Shown here: positions 24,021-38,800 of the stretch, in pieces
How positions within the stretch are numbered: the stretch's first letter is position 1
Layout: the number at the start of each line of letters is the position of its first letter
Assembly (NCBI GenBank): GCA_019155185.1
Contig: CM032817.1
Span: 3,714,974 to 3,778,973 of the forward strand
Length of the DNA stretch: 64,000 nucleotides
From: Beaufortia kweichowensis
Lineage: Eukaryota; Chordata; Actinopteri; Cypriniformes; Gastromyzontidae
Direction of reading: 5' to 3'
The notes under the pieces: generated by a model
The model's input: only the letters and a program-made list of their open reading frames with translations
Told to the model about the DNA's origin: nothing
Database searches by the model: none
Translations under genes and position numbers: made by a program

Positions 24021-27000
24021 TTATTTTGTGTAGACAATAATAAATCACAAAAATTTTTGTGACAAAAAGTCCCATATGTAACACATTGTACAGCATCCAA
24101 CCTCCAACCTAATATTACATAAGATTCATACATATTGAATGAGAAAAGGATTAGATACATCTAGCACATAGCAGGAGCAGCAAAAGGAGCAGTCGTGAGG
24201 GTTTACTCTGTACAGTTATCCTCAAAAGTCTCCTTGTGTCTAAGTGCACAGGATAAATGCGTGACTTACATTAAGCAGAGGCAAATCCCATGAATGACCT
24301 ATGACCTTCGCAATGAACGGACAACAGCAGCCATGAAGTGCTAGACAGGGTGGCACCTACTTAATTTGCTCTCTTTCGTGTGATAGCATACAGTGTATTT
24401 CACAATCGATTGTTTGATGTCTGCTGTGCAACACCACAGTGACTTTCCCATCTTTGGATGAGAGAATAAACTTTGTTAACATTAATTTAAATCTCAATAA
24501 CAGCCAACAGCAAAGGTTTGCTATAATTTGTTCTTCATCGATTTCATTGTAAGCTGCTGAAAAACGAAAATAGATTTGATGTGTAGAATTGAATTGAAAT
24601 AGAATTGATATGTTTTGGTTAGTCCCCTCAACAGCATATTTTATGTTGTGTTTTATGTTCCTTATGCATCTTGATTAAATAGATGCTGTCTGATTGTCAT
24701 TTCTGTTTACATTAGCCAGATGTCTCAAACCACTTCTTTGAGATGCCTGACATTTGGATAGCAATCCGTTCTCTAAGTGCAAATAACCGATAACCAATAG
24801 TAATAATAAAAACACACATTGTTGATTAAAAAAACGCTTCAAACCTAGTTGTTGTATGACTTTAGAAATAAAACCGCTGATGGATTGCTCTGTCAGTCCT
24901 CCAGCTGTGGACAGATGTGCAGTGCTAGTAACTAATAGGACGGATGGAGGGCTTAAAGCCAGAGAGAAAGAGGGCACATGGAGATTACGCTATCATGGCC
25001 ATATGGGACGCAGCCTCTGGAAAACAGTTCTGCTAAAAAAAAAGTGGGATTAACATTAACAGTGCACTGGGAAGCTTTCCCAATGAAAATAACTTGATTT
25101 CTGAATGGTTACACAGTTTTGAGAGCAAACAAGAGGGTGAGGAGAAAAGACCTTACAGGATTTTGAATTGTAATGGCAGGAAGGGAAATTAAGTGAATTT
25201 CAATTGAAGAATTTATAAAAACAGAAAATTATATTATCCCAAAACAACAACACAAATACAGAACAGCTGTAATTGTTTAACTAATTTTCCGAGATTCTGC
25301 CTGTTTATTCCCTCATACTTAGAATTCCTCCAAGCCTAAAATGTGTCAAAACAATTAACACAGCAATCAAAACAAAATGTCATACATATTATGTCATACA
25401 GTACCATAAATGTGAACCAAAGGGTGAATTAATTATCTGGTAAAACCAGTTTTGGTAAAACTTTATAATAAAATCTCATTCATGAATATTATTTAATAAA
25501 CTACATTTGATAACATGAACAAAAATGAAATGCATGCTTCTACATCTACAGTGTTTATTAGTACATGTTTATTTTCAAGATTTACTAATAGATAATTAAA
25601 TTAAACATTAGTTTATCCACAATGAACTGATATGAACAGTTGTATTGGTATTAATGAAATAAAAAAAATTATTACACTGCGTACAAGATGTTGATTTTTA
25701 CGAAATGTTGTCTTAGATGACAGTAGGATATAAAGTCGAAAGGAAATGTTTCTTTCTTGCTAAAGTTTTGTATTCTTTACAAATAAGCTAATAAAATGTT
25801 GTTATTGCAGGATAAACCCCTTCAGACTGATATGAAGGTTCAACAACCAGCTTTCTTTACATTATCCCTTATCTAATGAATGAGACCTTTATTGTAAAGT
25901 ATTACCATGAAGTTATTTAATTATACTTTCCAAAAAATACAATTTTAATCAACAATTTAGTTCTGATATGGGTGTAAATTAACAACTGAATACTGATTTT
26001 AGCCTAATTCGTGCAGAAAATTCAATGTTTCTACATGAGAAAATGGCACCTATTAATCTGGCTGTCAGGAAGTTTTGAAACATGACTATGTCCCTGCAGG
26101 ACGCCTACCAAAGAGAAATGTGTTCCGTGTACGGACAGCTTATCATAAGATGAAAGTGGTGTGATAGGGGCAACAGCGAGACTGCTGCTGTTGAGCTCGT
26201 TTTTATTATTCCGACCATTTAAGACTGCAGATGTGTCTGATTTGTGCACATCTGAGATTAACAGAAAATACAGGTTATTTTGACATCTCTGAGAAAACAA
26301 ACTAAACAGCGTGATGTACAGATATGTCAGACGTGGCCTGCTTGACTCCTTTTTCTACAATCAAAGTTGCAATATAGTACCATTCTGAAGCCCAAAATTC
26401 TGAAGCCCAAAGCAGTGCAAACACAACTAATCATGTTTGTTATCAGCAGATAGAATATTGTCTGACAATAACCTGAAGGTGGCAATAATATAACACACTA
26501 CTTATCAGCCTGTAGTGTGCAACTGTAGGGTTCTGAAAGTTAAAATACCTTCATTTTTCTTTTGTCCTATACAGAAATATTGATTTTTAACAACAATGTT
26601 CAAATCTTTCAAGACTGGCCCACCATGGGCTCAGAGTTTAAGAAATTATTTATACGTCTGTTAAAGACAAAAGCCATTTTTGAGTGAAAAACTACACCAC
26701 CACTAAACTTACTTTCGTCAATTAAACAATTATGAATGATGCTACTCGCATTCTTCAACTTCTTATGTATAATTTTTTTTGCCTTAAATAAAAACGTAAT
26801 GCTGTAGTTCAGCGTCAGAGCTGGTTTACAGCTTAGAACCCTTTCTTAAAGAAGTTTTAAATATCTTATAAATAAACTGAACCAGAAAATGTCTGCGAAA
26901 CCTTGTATGACAGTTCTCTCATGTCAGGTTTTACTTTCCAATCCTAAACATAGTCATCTCATAATAATTTTTTATCCATTCTGTTCTCTCACCCAGACCA

Positions 27001-28075
27001 AAAATGCTGTTTAAGTGGTAGTCCATCAGCATCAACTCGACTAATTAAATTGCCACTCATCAAATCAGACGTTAAATGGAGAAAAGGGAGCGAGAAAAGC
27101 TCTTATGTAATGTACAGAGTGCATTTACTTTATAGAAGGATCATTGACATCCACCCACATGTCCACGTCAGGGTAACAGACAACCTAACAAGCCAGACCA
27201 AATAAAAATGATATATCTGTAGTCATACAATAGCTGTGCTATTACCGGCAGTGAGAAAGAGTTATGGCAGTACGGATAGCTAGGCACTGATTTAAAAGTC
27301 CTCGTGTCTGACAAATTGGTGCTGGGAGCAAGTTGACGGGCATTCACTTCCAAGACTTCATTCTCATTTAGGATTCAGCAACACTGGGAGGAAACTAATT
27401 GAAGACGTGCTGTGATGTTCGCGTGATAAGCGTGCTGAATGCAGATCAGAGACACCGTGAGAGTATCGAGAAAGCAAAACCCAAAATAAATACATGCAAA
27501 TGGAGATCAGTGCATTGAGGCAGATGCCTGACGCAAGGCCGAATGGAGTAATTTGTGAAGTAATTTGATAATTCGGCACAAGATTGATTTGTTCATCTTA
27601 AAGGGGTCAAATCAAGATGAATCAAATTTTGCTGAAGATAAAATAATACCATGAAAAGCTTCTATTTTAGTACAAAAATATCATTTGTTAAAACTAAACA
27701 GTAAAAATGGCTTTGTCTGAACTTCTGCCACTTAAAAGTAAAGATTATAATTTTGTAAAGATTATTACACACACACAACACAATGTTAGGAAAATGTGGA
27801 AGTTTTTTAACTAATGTGAACATGATAAAGTTGAAACATGACTGTTTGGGCACAAAACAGCCTGTTAACATTAAATAATACAAAAATTAAATAATAAAAT
27901 ATGACAAAGTCTTTTTAAATGGATAATCCTTATGCTGTTTTCAACGCAACTGTCCGCCAAGAGACGTTCAAACAAGACAAACAGGCAATTTGTTTCAATC
28001 ATTTGTAGTATAATCTCATATATGTTATTTGATTATTAGATATATTTCTATCTAATTTATTCACAAGTAATTTCT

Positions 28076-28240
28076 TTTTTAAAGTCAAGTTGACTCGCAG
28101 TATCCGGATGAGCCTGTGTTATTAGTTTTGAGGGGTTATAATCAGAGAATAACATACCTTGAATGTTGTGACCGACCAATCAGAAACAAGTGATCCAGAG
28201 CACCGTGTAGAAAATTCAATTCACGGTCACTGTAAAAACA
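28076..28240 (+). repeat. dispersed repeat E, copy 1
   Basis: Matches 42268-42420 in the same orientation. Shared landmarks are agttgactc or acttgactc, ccggat, gttataa, aacataccttg, gaccaatcagaa (or a close variant) and the end with gtgta. This motif set is familiar from cyprinid interspersed repeats. A third partial match (ctcgaccaatcagaattc) is near 37461. Confidence 0.6.
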
Positions 28241-29476
28241 TGATGAAAAGCAGTGTAAACATTTTTTAACATTTTATGCGTGTTAAATTGTGTTAAACTA
28301 TGCCAGAACTTTCACTTTATGTGCGGTTTTTGCCATATCGGTTGGTTACATCATTGCTTTTTGAGGCAAAAGAAGTAAATGTCACCAGCCTGGCAATGTG
28401 CAACATAATGCAAGATATATTTATCTTATCAGATCTGTTTAAACATGAACAATTCACTCCCTGATCAGTGTGCAGACAGTCTGGACCACTTAGTATTAAT
28501 CGACTCAGCGACCCTAATCGAAAGCATGGCACAGGCGATTTATAAATCACATCATCCCTTAACTGTCAACGAGATTGATGAATGACTCAATCACAGTCTC
28601 CATGTTGCACAGGGTCTGCAGTCAGCAGTGAAGGAGAGGTTGGTACTGCCATAGATTACTGTAGTAGTTGACAGTGATTAAGAGCCGTGAGCAGACACAG
28701 CAGGCATTTCTGACCCGAGATGTTGACTGAAATGGCTGGTGGGCTAATGAGGGACGTTCTCAGATGTGCAAAACACCTACATGTCTCTGTCCTTCTTAGA
28801 CTAAAGCCATGTCAGAAACACATTCCCCCTGGAACCACTTATGTATAAAACATCTTGGAGGAACAGTTCTCTTAAAAATGAAAATTGTGCCATTTTTAAA
28901 AGTCACTCTCAAATACCCAGATCTGTTCAATTATTCAGATATTTTATGACTATTTAATAAATATGTGTAATACAGAACATACTGTATATCCTTTGGGGCA
29001 CATTTTATTTTAATACTTAAGTCATTGAGAAACTTGGCAGACCTAGTCCCCATTCACTTACATTCTACAGAAAAGAGTGGCCAAAAAGTAACCGTATTCG
29101 TTTTGCTTTTAATTCATTGCATTTACAGTGGGTTATAATACATTTGTATCCTTTACAAATCTTCAATATCGACTGAATAGTATATTCTTCGAAAAACACG
29201 GCTGAAAATGAGAGATTATGCTGACTTCAGCATTGCCTGAATCTCATAAATCTCACAGGTCACCCTAGGGCACATTACGTAACAGTAACGCATTGCATGA
29301 ATTGCAGTATTGCAGTATCTTGGAGTGGCCTCTGGCTGTGGTGTGAAGTATTGAAGTTGCGTGGCCATTTTCGAGTTTTGCAACTTGCAAGCAAAACTGT
29401 TCAGCGGTGCATTTTGTTTATTTCAGCATTTCAGTGTGAAAGTCGTGTTTTCATCGAGCAGAAAACCTAACAAAAC

Positions 29477-29853
29477 ATGCGTCTCTTTCAAACAGCGCGC
29501 TTAAAACACACATGCAGAGGAAAAGCAACAGTGTCCAGAGTTAAGGAATGTAACAAAACAGCGGTTGTTGTTTCAAAGTTTTCATTCACAGGTGTGTCTG
29601 GACCGTTTGATCTGCCGAAAGCAAAGACAAACATTTGGCCTGGCTATAAATCACTGGTTTATTTGCCAAACAGCGTTTATAAACATCGGAAGCATGTTAT
29701 TCGTGCGTTTTCGTCAAAACGCGCGTATGATGATGTTTTTTGCATGGCACGGGATAAACCGGAAAAGTTTTGGAGTAAAGCGGCACAAGGGATCAACTGG
29801 TTTGAACAATGGACCAAAACTCTGGATAAAACAGACACGGTGTTTCCAAAATG
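29477..29853 (+). CDS. acss3: acss3 exon 1 (start, mitochondrial targeting region)
   Basis: 377 nt, residues 1-125 and two bases of W126, donor GTAAGT. The ATG (A at -3) opens a basic leader. Similarity to human ACSS3 begins at RAFSS and continues through ARDKPEKFWSKAA and WTKTLDK. A start at the internal methionine in CMARDK would lose the targeting region, so the upstream ATG is preferred. Confidence 0.88.
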
Positions 29854-32800
29854 GTAAGTGCAACATAAAGAGAGTTTAAGGAAAACTAAGCGACACGCAG
29901 TCTTATAAACGCGACGCTTGTGGCGCGAGACGCGTGCTACGTGAACGCCCCCTTTAAATACAGGCCACGTGACGCTTCAAGTCATTTTGTTGATTTTTGT
30001 GCGATTGCATAAACATCTTAAAAACGTTTATAGCATGTTGGTAAAGCAGTTAAAACCTTCACAGAAATTCTAATGGATTTAGTGGTTATAATGGTCTCTG
30101 TGAGTCTATAGTGGTAATGTGTTGGGATCTGTTGGTGGGATGTTATCTGGTGGATGGAAACCATAAAAACACCATTAAATCATACTGGAATAAGACCCAA
30201 AACACACTACATAAAGAAAGTTTGTAATGGTTTTAATGGCAAAGTGCTGGTGGTTCATTATGGTATTTTTAATGAAAACCAACATCTGTTTCTCCAGCAG
30301 GTTTAAAAGTGTTAATTTTAGTGGAATGTCCACAAAATAAAATATTAACGTTGATTTAACACATGATGATAAATGAAATTGTAATCTCTGATTTGTAAAC
30401 ACAGCGAGAAGATTGTGGATTGAGAAAAGCAGCTGTAAGTTCGCCCTAAACAGAAAAATGATTTTAACCAAATTTGAATGACTGAATCGGTTTTCAACTC
30501 AGGTTCGTTGGAGGGAAGCTGAACGTGTGTTACAATGCTGTTGATCGTCATGTTGAGAATGGAAGAGGTGATCAGGCAGCTGTGATTTATGACAGCCCGG
30601 TCACCAGCACTAAACAGATCATCACATATAAAGAAGTGCATGAGCAGGTAATGTGTTTTGGCTGCAATGCCGTATCCTGTACCTTATTTGCATGGAATGG
30701 TTATTGTGTCTATAACTCTTTGTCTAGGTATCCAGGTTGGCGGGTGTCCTGGTGAAGCACGGTGTAAAGATGGGAGATCTGGTGGTGATCTATATGCCCA
30801 TGATTCCTCAGGCCATGTTCACAATGTTGGCCTGTGCCCGTATCGGTGCCACGCATAGCCTCATATTTGGGGGATTTGCCTCTAAAGAGCTCTCCATCCG
30901 TATCGACCACGCTAAGGTAAGCTTAATTTTCATGGGATTTATTAACACCAAGAAGTGCATTCTGTATATTCATATTGCATTACTATATGCGGTCCCATGA
31001 TGCTTACGTTGGCAAAAACAACCTTCTGCCATAAATCATAATTTTCTGTACAGCCCAAGTTGCTGGTGACAGCGTCATTTGGAATCGAGCCGGGCAGAAA
31101 AGTGGAGTACATACCTCTGGTTGGCAAAGCTTTGGAGCTCAGCAGCCACAAACCGCACAAAGTCCTCATCTACAACCGCCCCGGCATGGTGAGCCTGTGA
31201 AACCTCAGCTTAATAACTGTTAAAAAATAAGATGATACAGAGAATTACAATGTGCCTTTAGTATAGCTTTAAATTCAGCCACAGTGTAGTAACATGAGCC
31301 GTTCTAAGAAAAGGAAGTCAGTCTTTCCTGCTTCTTGTAACTTACAAGATAATGTACCACTCAAACAACATTATTAGAATTAGATGGAGTGTTAGGATAT
31401 CAGATGTTCAGATGCTTTTAGCCTGTAGCATTTTGAGAAAATCATAGTAAACTAATGACCTTTACTTAATCTTATTTTAGCTTTTTGATGTCTCTTAAAT
31501 GACTTTTTCATTTTGCTAATTCTAGAATCAGTATGATGATTTTGCAACACATGGAATTACTTAATAATCTTCCTCTTGTGTTGTCATGGAAACTGTCAGC
31601 AAATAGCTTTTTGATTATCCAGTGATATCGGGTAAAGGATAAATCTTGTATAGTTAGTCAAGACAAACACAACAACATCTCTGAAATCAGAAAATATTGG
31701 CGTTAAAAATTAGTTTTCATATTTAAGGAGGATTAGCCAGCCTCAGGAGTACACGAGTACTTAAAGTGCTTAAAGTGTTATTACTTTCAAAGGTTTCAAC
31801 ATGACAATATAAAATCTTGTAAGAATATTCAAAACTACCCAATTGGAAAAGTGGTGTGGAATTAAAATAATAATTTACATACAAAAGAAAATTGTCATTA
31901 TGTACTCGCCCTTTTCAGATTCGCTTTAGACATCCGCAATAGGTTCTCTCACAAACCTTTTTTTAACATTTCTGCATATATCACCATTTTGTCTTGCAGT
32001 TAACCTAATGTATGCCATCTCTCGTTAGGAAAAGGTGTCCATGCATCCTGACCTGAGCCTGGATTGGGAAGAGGAAATGGCCTCTGCTCGCCCTCACGAC
32101 TGCGTGCCCGTCCCCGCTCATCATCCGCTCTATGTACTCTACACCTCCGGCACTACAGGCACTCCAAAGGTAAATACATATTTATGATGATATATAAAAC
32201 ATGCAGTTTTTTGTTTGCTGTGGAGTAGGTTCATGCTGTCAGCATCTTTTTCGTAGTGTTAGGAGCCCACGAGCTTTAAATCTTTATCAGATCTCACAAG
32301 GTTGTAGCCTTTAGCTAGGCTGCTGCTTTGCCTTTCCCAGAAAAGTACAAGTACTACTCTATTTTTTTTGGACATATACCATGGCAATGTACAGTAGATC
32401 AGCTGGCTTTTGATAAAATGTCTAAATGTAAATGTTCTTAGCTCTGTGAAAGCAACACTATTATATTCAGTCTCGCTAACTAAATCGGCATTGTTAAGTT
32501 AGTCTTCTAAACCCTTACCTCGTGTTATATTTCATTTTTTGGGCAGAAAATATTGCTAACTATTAACTGTGTCTAATTAGACTGAAAGCTTTTTTCAAAA
32601 ATAAAGGCACTGAAAAACTTTAACCTGATAACCATCACGGCAGAAATTGAGTATACACATGAAAATATACTGCCGAACTACATTTTTTCATTTTTAGATA
32701 TTAGATATTTAAAGATTTTAAAGTCTTTTAAAAAAAATCATTTTAGGTGTTTTTATAAATTACAGTAACGTTAAAATGATTATTTTTATTTATGTTTATT

Positions 32801-35800
32801 GTTATGGAAATTAGTCAAATATTTAATCTCGAGTCTTATACCCGTCCATGAAATTTTAGTTTGTCATGATTAGAACAAAATTCAACAATGAAATATTAAA
32901 GATAATAGGGATATAACATAGGTGTCCCTCCTGAGGAACGTTGACAGTTACTGGCCAAACGATTCAAATTATGCAGTTAAAATGGGGTATTTATTAAGGA
33001 CTATAATATCTGACCAATTAAAGACAATTTTGCATCATGTTAAAATTACTGTAATTATAAGATGACTCAAAATTCTACTTGGAGCCATTCACATCTTTGG
33101 ATACTTTGTTTCTGTGGCAACAGTTGTAGTCCAAAACATTTCAAAACGCAACCAGGCAGTAATGTAAAAGTATACGTGAGCCAATAAGATCCTGATGTAC
33201 TTGACTAAGCTCCGCCCTTTTCATGAAACCCCCGCTTATTCTATGTCTGTAATACCACTTCTGATTCCAAAACATTTCTTAATAACATTTTACTTTTGAA
33301 ATACTAAGTTTGAGACATACAGCATCGTAGTAAAAACGTACATTAGCATGCCTCAAGTGTTGTTTAATCCCTAACAAACTCACTTTTACATGCACATTGA
33401 CTGAACAAGAAATGATTTAAGAAATACAAGAGCACACAGGAGGAGACTGCAAGGCTTGAAGGCAAAGTGAACAGCTTTCCACTGACCCATACTCCAGTCG
33501 GTGTGAAATATCTGGCCTAAGGCAATACTGAACTGTACATAAACCATTTACTAATGGTTTTCTTTACTTGCTCACTCAGGCACATGTCTCTTAAGATTTA
33601 TAGATCTGAGGGAGTTTGGCGCAAGCTGGATCTAATTACCATTCTCAAATCGTGAAATCTTCAATATTAGCTCTCAGTCTTGGTGGATGTCCATGCTTCA
33701 AGTCCTAAAAGCTATTGACTGATTCTGATATTTGTCATTTGCACACTTATGTTAACTTTTGTCATTAAATATGTATAAATACCCAGCGTCATGCATTAAA
33801 GTATTAACAAATCTTTTTCATTGAACATGGACTGGATCCATTGGCAAGTACTTCATTACTTTACCTATTTTTATACAGCAGACATTATACAACAACTAAT
33901 AAACGATCACTTTGTTATATCAGCCTTTTTCATACTACAGAATAGCTGATATGCTAATGACTGAAAATTTAGACATTATTTACCTGCTTGTTTCATTACA
34001 TGAAGAACCGTTTTGGTGCTCCTGCCATACTGTGGATGTTTATGGAGACTAGGGTATGATCAAGGTTCAAAATGAAGGTTCAAAAAACAAGACGTATGAG
34101 GGGAAGAAAGCAATTCAGAGTCATTTTTACTGATATTCTCGCATTAAATTGAGCTCACATTAACATTCAGAAATAAAAACGTGATGATTATCGATAAATA
34201 ACACCTTAAATTGTCAGGGTTGGATGATTGTGGTCATGATGCAAAACGACTCCTAGTTTTAAAAAGGTTGTAGATTTCAGGGACTGTCATCATTGCCATG
34301 TATTTAATGACTTTTATTTACTTCCCAAAGTAAAATTTTACATTAATTTAGGACTATATGTTTATTTACTCTTTATTTGAGAGCTCTTTCTGTGTCTAAA
34401 GGAAAACTGACACGGTCTGGAATCAGTTAAATGATTTACTGATGAATGTTCCTGACCTGGACGTAAACCATTTCTTTCCTCTCAGGGTGTAGTTCGTGAT
34501 TCAGGAGGTTATGCCGTGATGCTAAACTGGACTATGTCCAACGTTTACGGGCTGGCCCCTGGTGAGGTAGGTCATGATTCTGCATTTTAATGTGAAAAAA
34601 AAGATGCTCACGTCTGGGCTGTCTCATACCGTTTAACCTACGTGTCCCTTTCTGTCAGGTCTGGTGGGCTGCGTCTGACTTTGGCTGGGTTGTGGGACAT
34701 TCATATATATGCTACGCTCCTCTTCTGCACGGCAACACTACGGTGATCTACGAGGTACTGTGTGTGTGTGAATGTGTTGCAGTTGACCTCCCGGTCGGTC
34801 TAGCTAACACTCAATTATCTGCTTTTGTGGGTTACTGAGTCCTGATGCTCCAACTGACTTAAGGTCTCTTGAGTCCATATCGCTGAGTTTTACGGCCTTT
34901 AGTGGTCGTTTCTCTCAGGGAATAAAAGCCAGAAAGAAAAACTCCAACTCTCCTTTTAGGGCGAACATTATGAATCACTGACTCGTGCGTTCGATTTTCG
35001 AATGCTTTAGTGCTGGTAAAGAGCGACTCATATTTTTAAACTCATTCTCTATCTGGAGATCACAGCGTGAATACTAAAATCATTTGTACGTGGTGGATGT
35101 CTCTTCATGCTGAATTTATCAGGTCTGCTATAATGGATGATTTGTTGAATTTGATCTTAATATTGATCATTTTACTATTCATTAACAGATTGTTTCGTCC
35201 TCCACGTTTGGGATCCATCAGTCACAAATGTTGTTTTTGCATTAGTCCATCTATTCTTTCTCAATAACATCCAGGTCTCATGCATTACATTTCTTCAAAG
35301 CTTATATAAGAATAATCAAAGCATTTTTCGAAGCAATATCAATGCAGTTCTTAAGAAACAGGATGAAAGATTCCTGTGTGAATCGTTTGATTTGTTCTAG
35401 CTAATATGAAGTCTTTTGTTTCTCGGTGAGCAGCGTGGCAGAAACATGAATATTTGAACAGCTTAGAGGTACTACTTGTGTGCAGTCTCTCTGTAACAGT
35501 ATTATTCTGTTTCTTAGCTGTATGCCCGGCCCATCTGCCACACAGGCACATTTCCAAACCGCTCTCAATATTAAACACTTCCTTGATTTAATATTCACTC
35601 CCCAAGCACTGCAGGTGCCCTCGCTGATCCAGCTGATACACCAAGAGATACACGTGCAATAACACACTTACAAAAAATATATAACTTTTATTAACTTAAA
35701 TAAATAACTACAAATGTGTACTATGTTACACTCATAATGTATTGTATCATAATATAATTAATATTAAAATAAATATTAATAATAGAGCACAATGCTTTGT

Positions 35801-38800
35801 TCTTCATTATTTGAGAACTAGTACTAGTGTAGGTAATAAGTTAAAAAGTTAATAAGGAATGAATCATAGCCAATTTTAAACACATTTAATATCCGTTTCT
35901 GCCCCAAAATGATTAATTATACACTTTTTCAACTGTATAAATTAAAACCAAACAAGATACAAACGTAAAAGTTTGAGTCAAAATTTAATGTGGGTAAAAA
36001 GAGCTCAGCATTCAAAGCTGTAAAAAGTAATGAAACAATTATCAAATACATATTTTTATGTTTTTTTTATTTAAGTTATCAATAACAGTTACTTTAAAAA
36101 AGTCTCTAATAATTATAGTAATGGGTCATTTGGGCTAAATTTGCAACTTGTTTTTCATTCATACTTTTTGTAATCTCTAATAAAATAATGCTTTTTTGCA
36201 AGTTAAAAAAAACCCATGTTTTGTTTGTATTTGGAGAGTTTTGATAACAGGGTTGCTAACATCATAAAATAGGTACAAAATTAAACAGCATGAATAATAT
36301 TTATTTGACATCCCGAGCTTGACAATTAACATTTTTTGAAGGTTAAGCACCTTTTACAGACTATTTGTTAATAAAGTAAAAAATCATCTTTTGTATCTTT
36401 ACCACAGTCATGAAAAGCACCAACTCAAAGAGTCTTTAACCCTGAAGCTCTCTTATTGACAATTTAGTTTAGACTTTTTTTTAAAGAGATTAAATAATCT
36501 TTCAATGTTTAATTAAGGCATTTGTGTTTTTATGCATTCAGATGGCTGTAAGCAGTCTCTGTTTCCGCAGGGCAAACCGGTGGGGACTCCGGACCCTGGG
36601 GCTTATTTTCGTGTGATGTCTGAGCATGGCACTGCTTCAATGTTTACTGCTCCCACTGCTATCAGAGCCATTCGCCAGCAAGACCCTCAGGCGGAACATG
36701 GGAAACGCTATCCGCTCAACAGGTAAACACACATTTCTACCTATACACAAACTACTCAAGCAGCAACTCATGTCCAGGCCCACAACACGGTTTTACACAA
36801 ATCTCTTTCTATTAATTTATCAATATAAATCGTATTATTTATGTTTGTATGCCTGGTCTGACCTGCATTAGGTGAAGAAGTGCATTAGGAGAAAGAAATG
36901 GTAGTTACCATGGTGACTGTAATGAAAGTAATAAAATAAAACAGTGTATAGGTTCCATACATCTATTATAGCTTTCATTAAAATAAGCACTATTGCATTA
37001 CAGAGCAGCAATTTTTTTTGCTTCTGCACTCAAATGATATTCTGCCAGTAATAACTATTTAATGTCTATGTTTAAATTCAATACAGCCATATGACCAAAC
37101 ATCCAGTTAATAGACTGTTATTAATAGATGGTTATAGGAGCTTTTATCCCTGAGGAAAGAATCGCAGGTTTAAATAACTTGTGTTTGGTTTTACCCTAAA
37201 TTCCAGAATGTATGGGTGTAAACAGGCCACAGTAAATTCATATGAGACCATATGCTAAATACTAATTAAATTTGAAATAAAAAAAAAAATGAGTTTGTCA
37301 TGCCATTTTGCTGTGTACTGAACCTATTCACTGCTCCATTAATGTTGTTTCATGCCAAATCGCTATATTTCCTTGTTTAAAATGTACTGCAAGATGCAGT
37401 TCCTTTCCAAACCGCTATAAGCGCCGAACCTGTTTTTAGCCTAAATGCGATATGTCCTCTCGACCAATCAGAATTCGGTGAGCGTTCAATGCAATCCAAC
37501 AAGGTGGCGCTCTGAAGCGAGAGATGTTTGTTTGTGCTCGGTCTTCAAAATGAGTAATAACACTTTATTTTACTATTTAGTTTGTTACTATTTATTTTAT
37601 TTGGCTGTTATTTATTTAATGCATTTGCATTTATTTGATTTATATTAATTTATAGTATGAGTCCCTGATGTCATATGTTGCATGTTCTCTTGTTTTGTTT
37701 TTTTAAAAGACATAAACCAATTTTTTTAAAAGGATGGATTTGTAGCGTTTTGAAAAAATAAACATTGAATTTATAATCGACAATATTGTTGTTTTATTTA
37801 ACAATCATTGTTTAACATGTTCAGACCGAGCCAACAGACCATTTTAACAGGATAAATGAATATTAACAAAATGTATGGGTCTAGGTAAAAAAGTCATTTT
37901 CATGAAAACTATTAAAATGGATTTATAGCGTTTTGGAAAAGAGGAAATTATAATGGCTACTGGCTGAATAGTTTTGACCTAGAATTCGTCAAAATTATGC
38001 ATAGTTTTGAATAGTAATGCTAACTTTTGCCTTTGTTACCATCTCTGTTTAAAGTATAAACTTGCTGGTTACTTTACGTTCTTTTCTTTAGTCAAATGAC
38101 TTCAATCATATGAAACGGCACAACCTATAAAACAATTTTTGTAAGCTTACCATTGCAAAATGGAGAAAAGTAAGCAAACGCTTTTAAACGCCTATTTTTA
38201 TGTACTTACTCAATAACTGGCTTTTGTTTATTTTTAAATTCTTACGTATTGCAACTTTAAGGAAATTATGCAAGTTCTTCAGTTTTAGTGCCTAAAAGTG
38301 CTTTTTAATATGCCTTTAAAAATAAAATGTAGAATGTTTGCTGCATAGATGCCTCGTTTATATTATAACCTCATTTCTGTCTAAATACAGTCATTGTCAT
38401 CTACTGTAAATGGTGCTTACAGTTTTCTCTAGCTATTTCGGCTATAACATAGCATGCATATTTAAAATGACCCTTAAATGGTTGAATATATAAACCAGTT
38501 CTTTTAGCTTAAGCTGGTTAATGACACAATGAAAGGACAAAGGGGAAATGGAAGAGCTATGAAATGCGTGACCGCCAACCAAAAGCACAGGCACTGACAC
38601 TAGAGCGTGTCTTATGGATCTGCGCTGTAACTTGGCTCTCAGCATGAGTGTGAATGCATGCCAGAGGCCTGGAATCCACTCAACAGGATTTTCCAGCTCA
38701 GATAGTCTACCGCAATGCTGTAAGATCAGGATCGGACCTCTGGTTAAGATTATTTAGCTGATATTAACACCTACAGAAGGTCACTAAACTAGATATGCAC

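Larger units (their letters stand above)
23166..29476. other. intergenic region between divergent lin7a and acss3
   Basis: 6.3 kb without an exon. It holds a copy of repeat G (23840-24020) and one of repeat E (28076-28240). Unique, less AT-rich stretches at about 24860-25040, 26040-26300, 27120-27560 and 28560-28790 could be regulatory. I see no coding pattern in any of them. Confidence 0.6.
29854..32028 (+). other. acss3: acss3 introns 1-4
   Basis: Non-coding stretches between exons 1 and 5. The longer ones (29854-30502 and 31189-32028) are AT-rich. Near 31850-31960 there is a weakly preserved cyprinid-type repeat start (aaaattgtcattatgtactc). Nothing else is recognised. Confidence 0.55.

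Noticed and set aside
29565..29879. 104-codon plus frame overlapping acss3 exon 1
   Set aside because: It is a shadow of exon 1 in another frame; the exon 1 frame matches human ACSS3 and splices in phase to exon 2.
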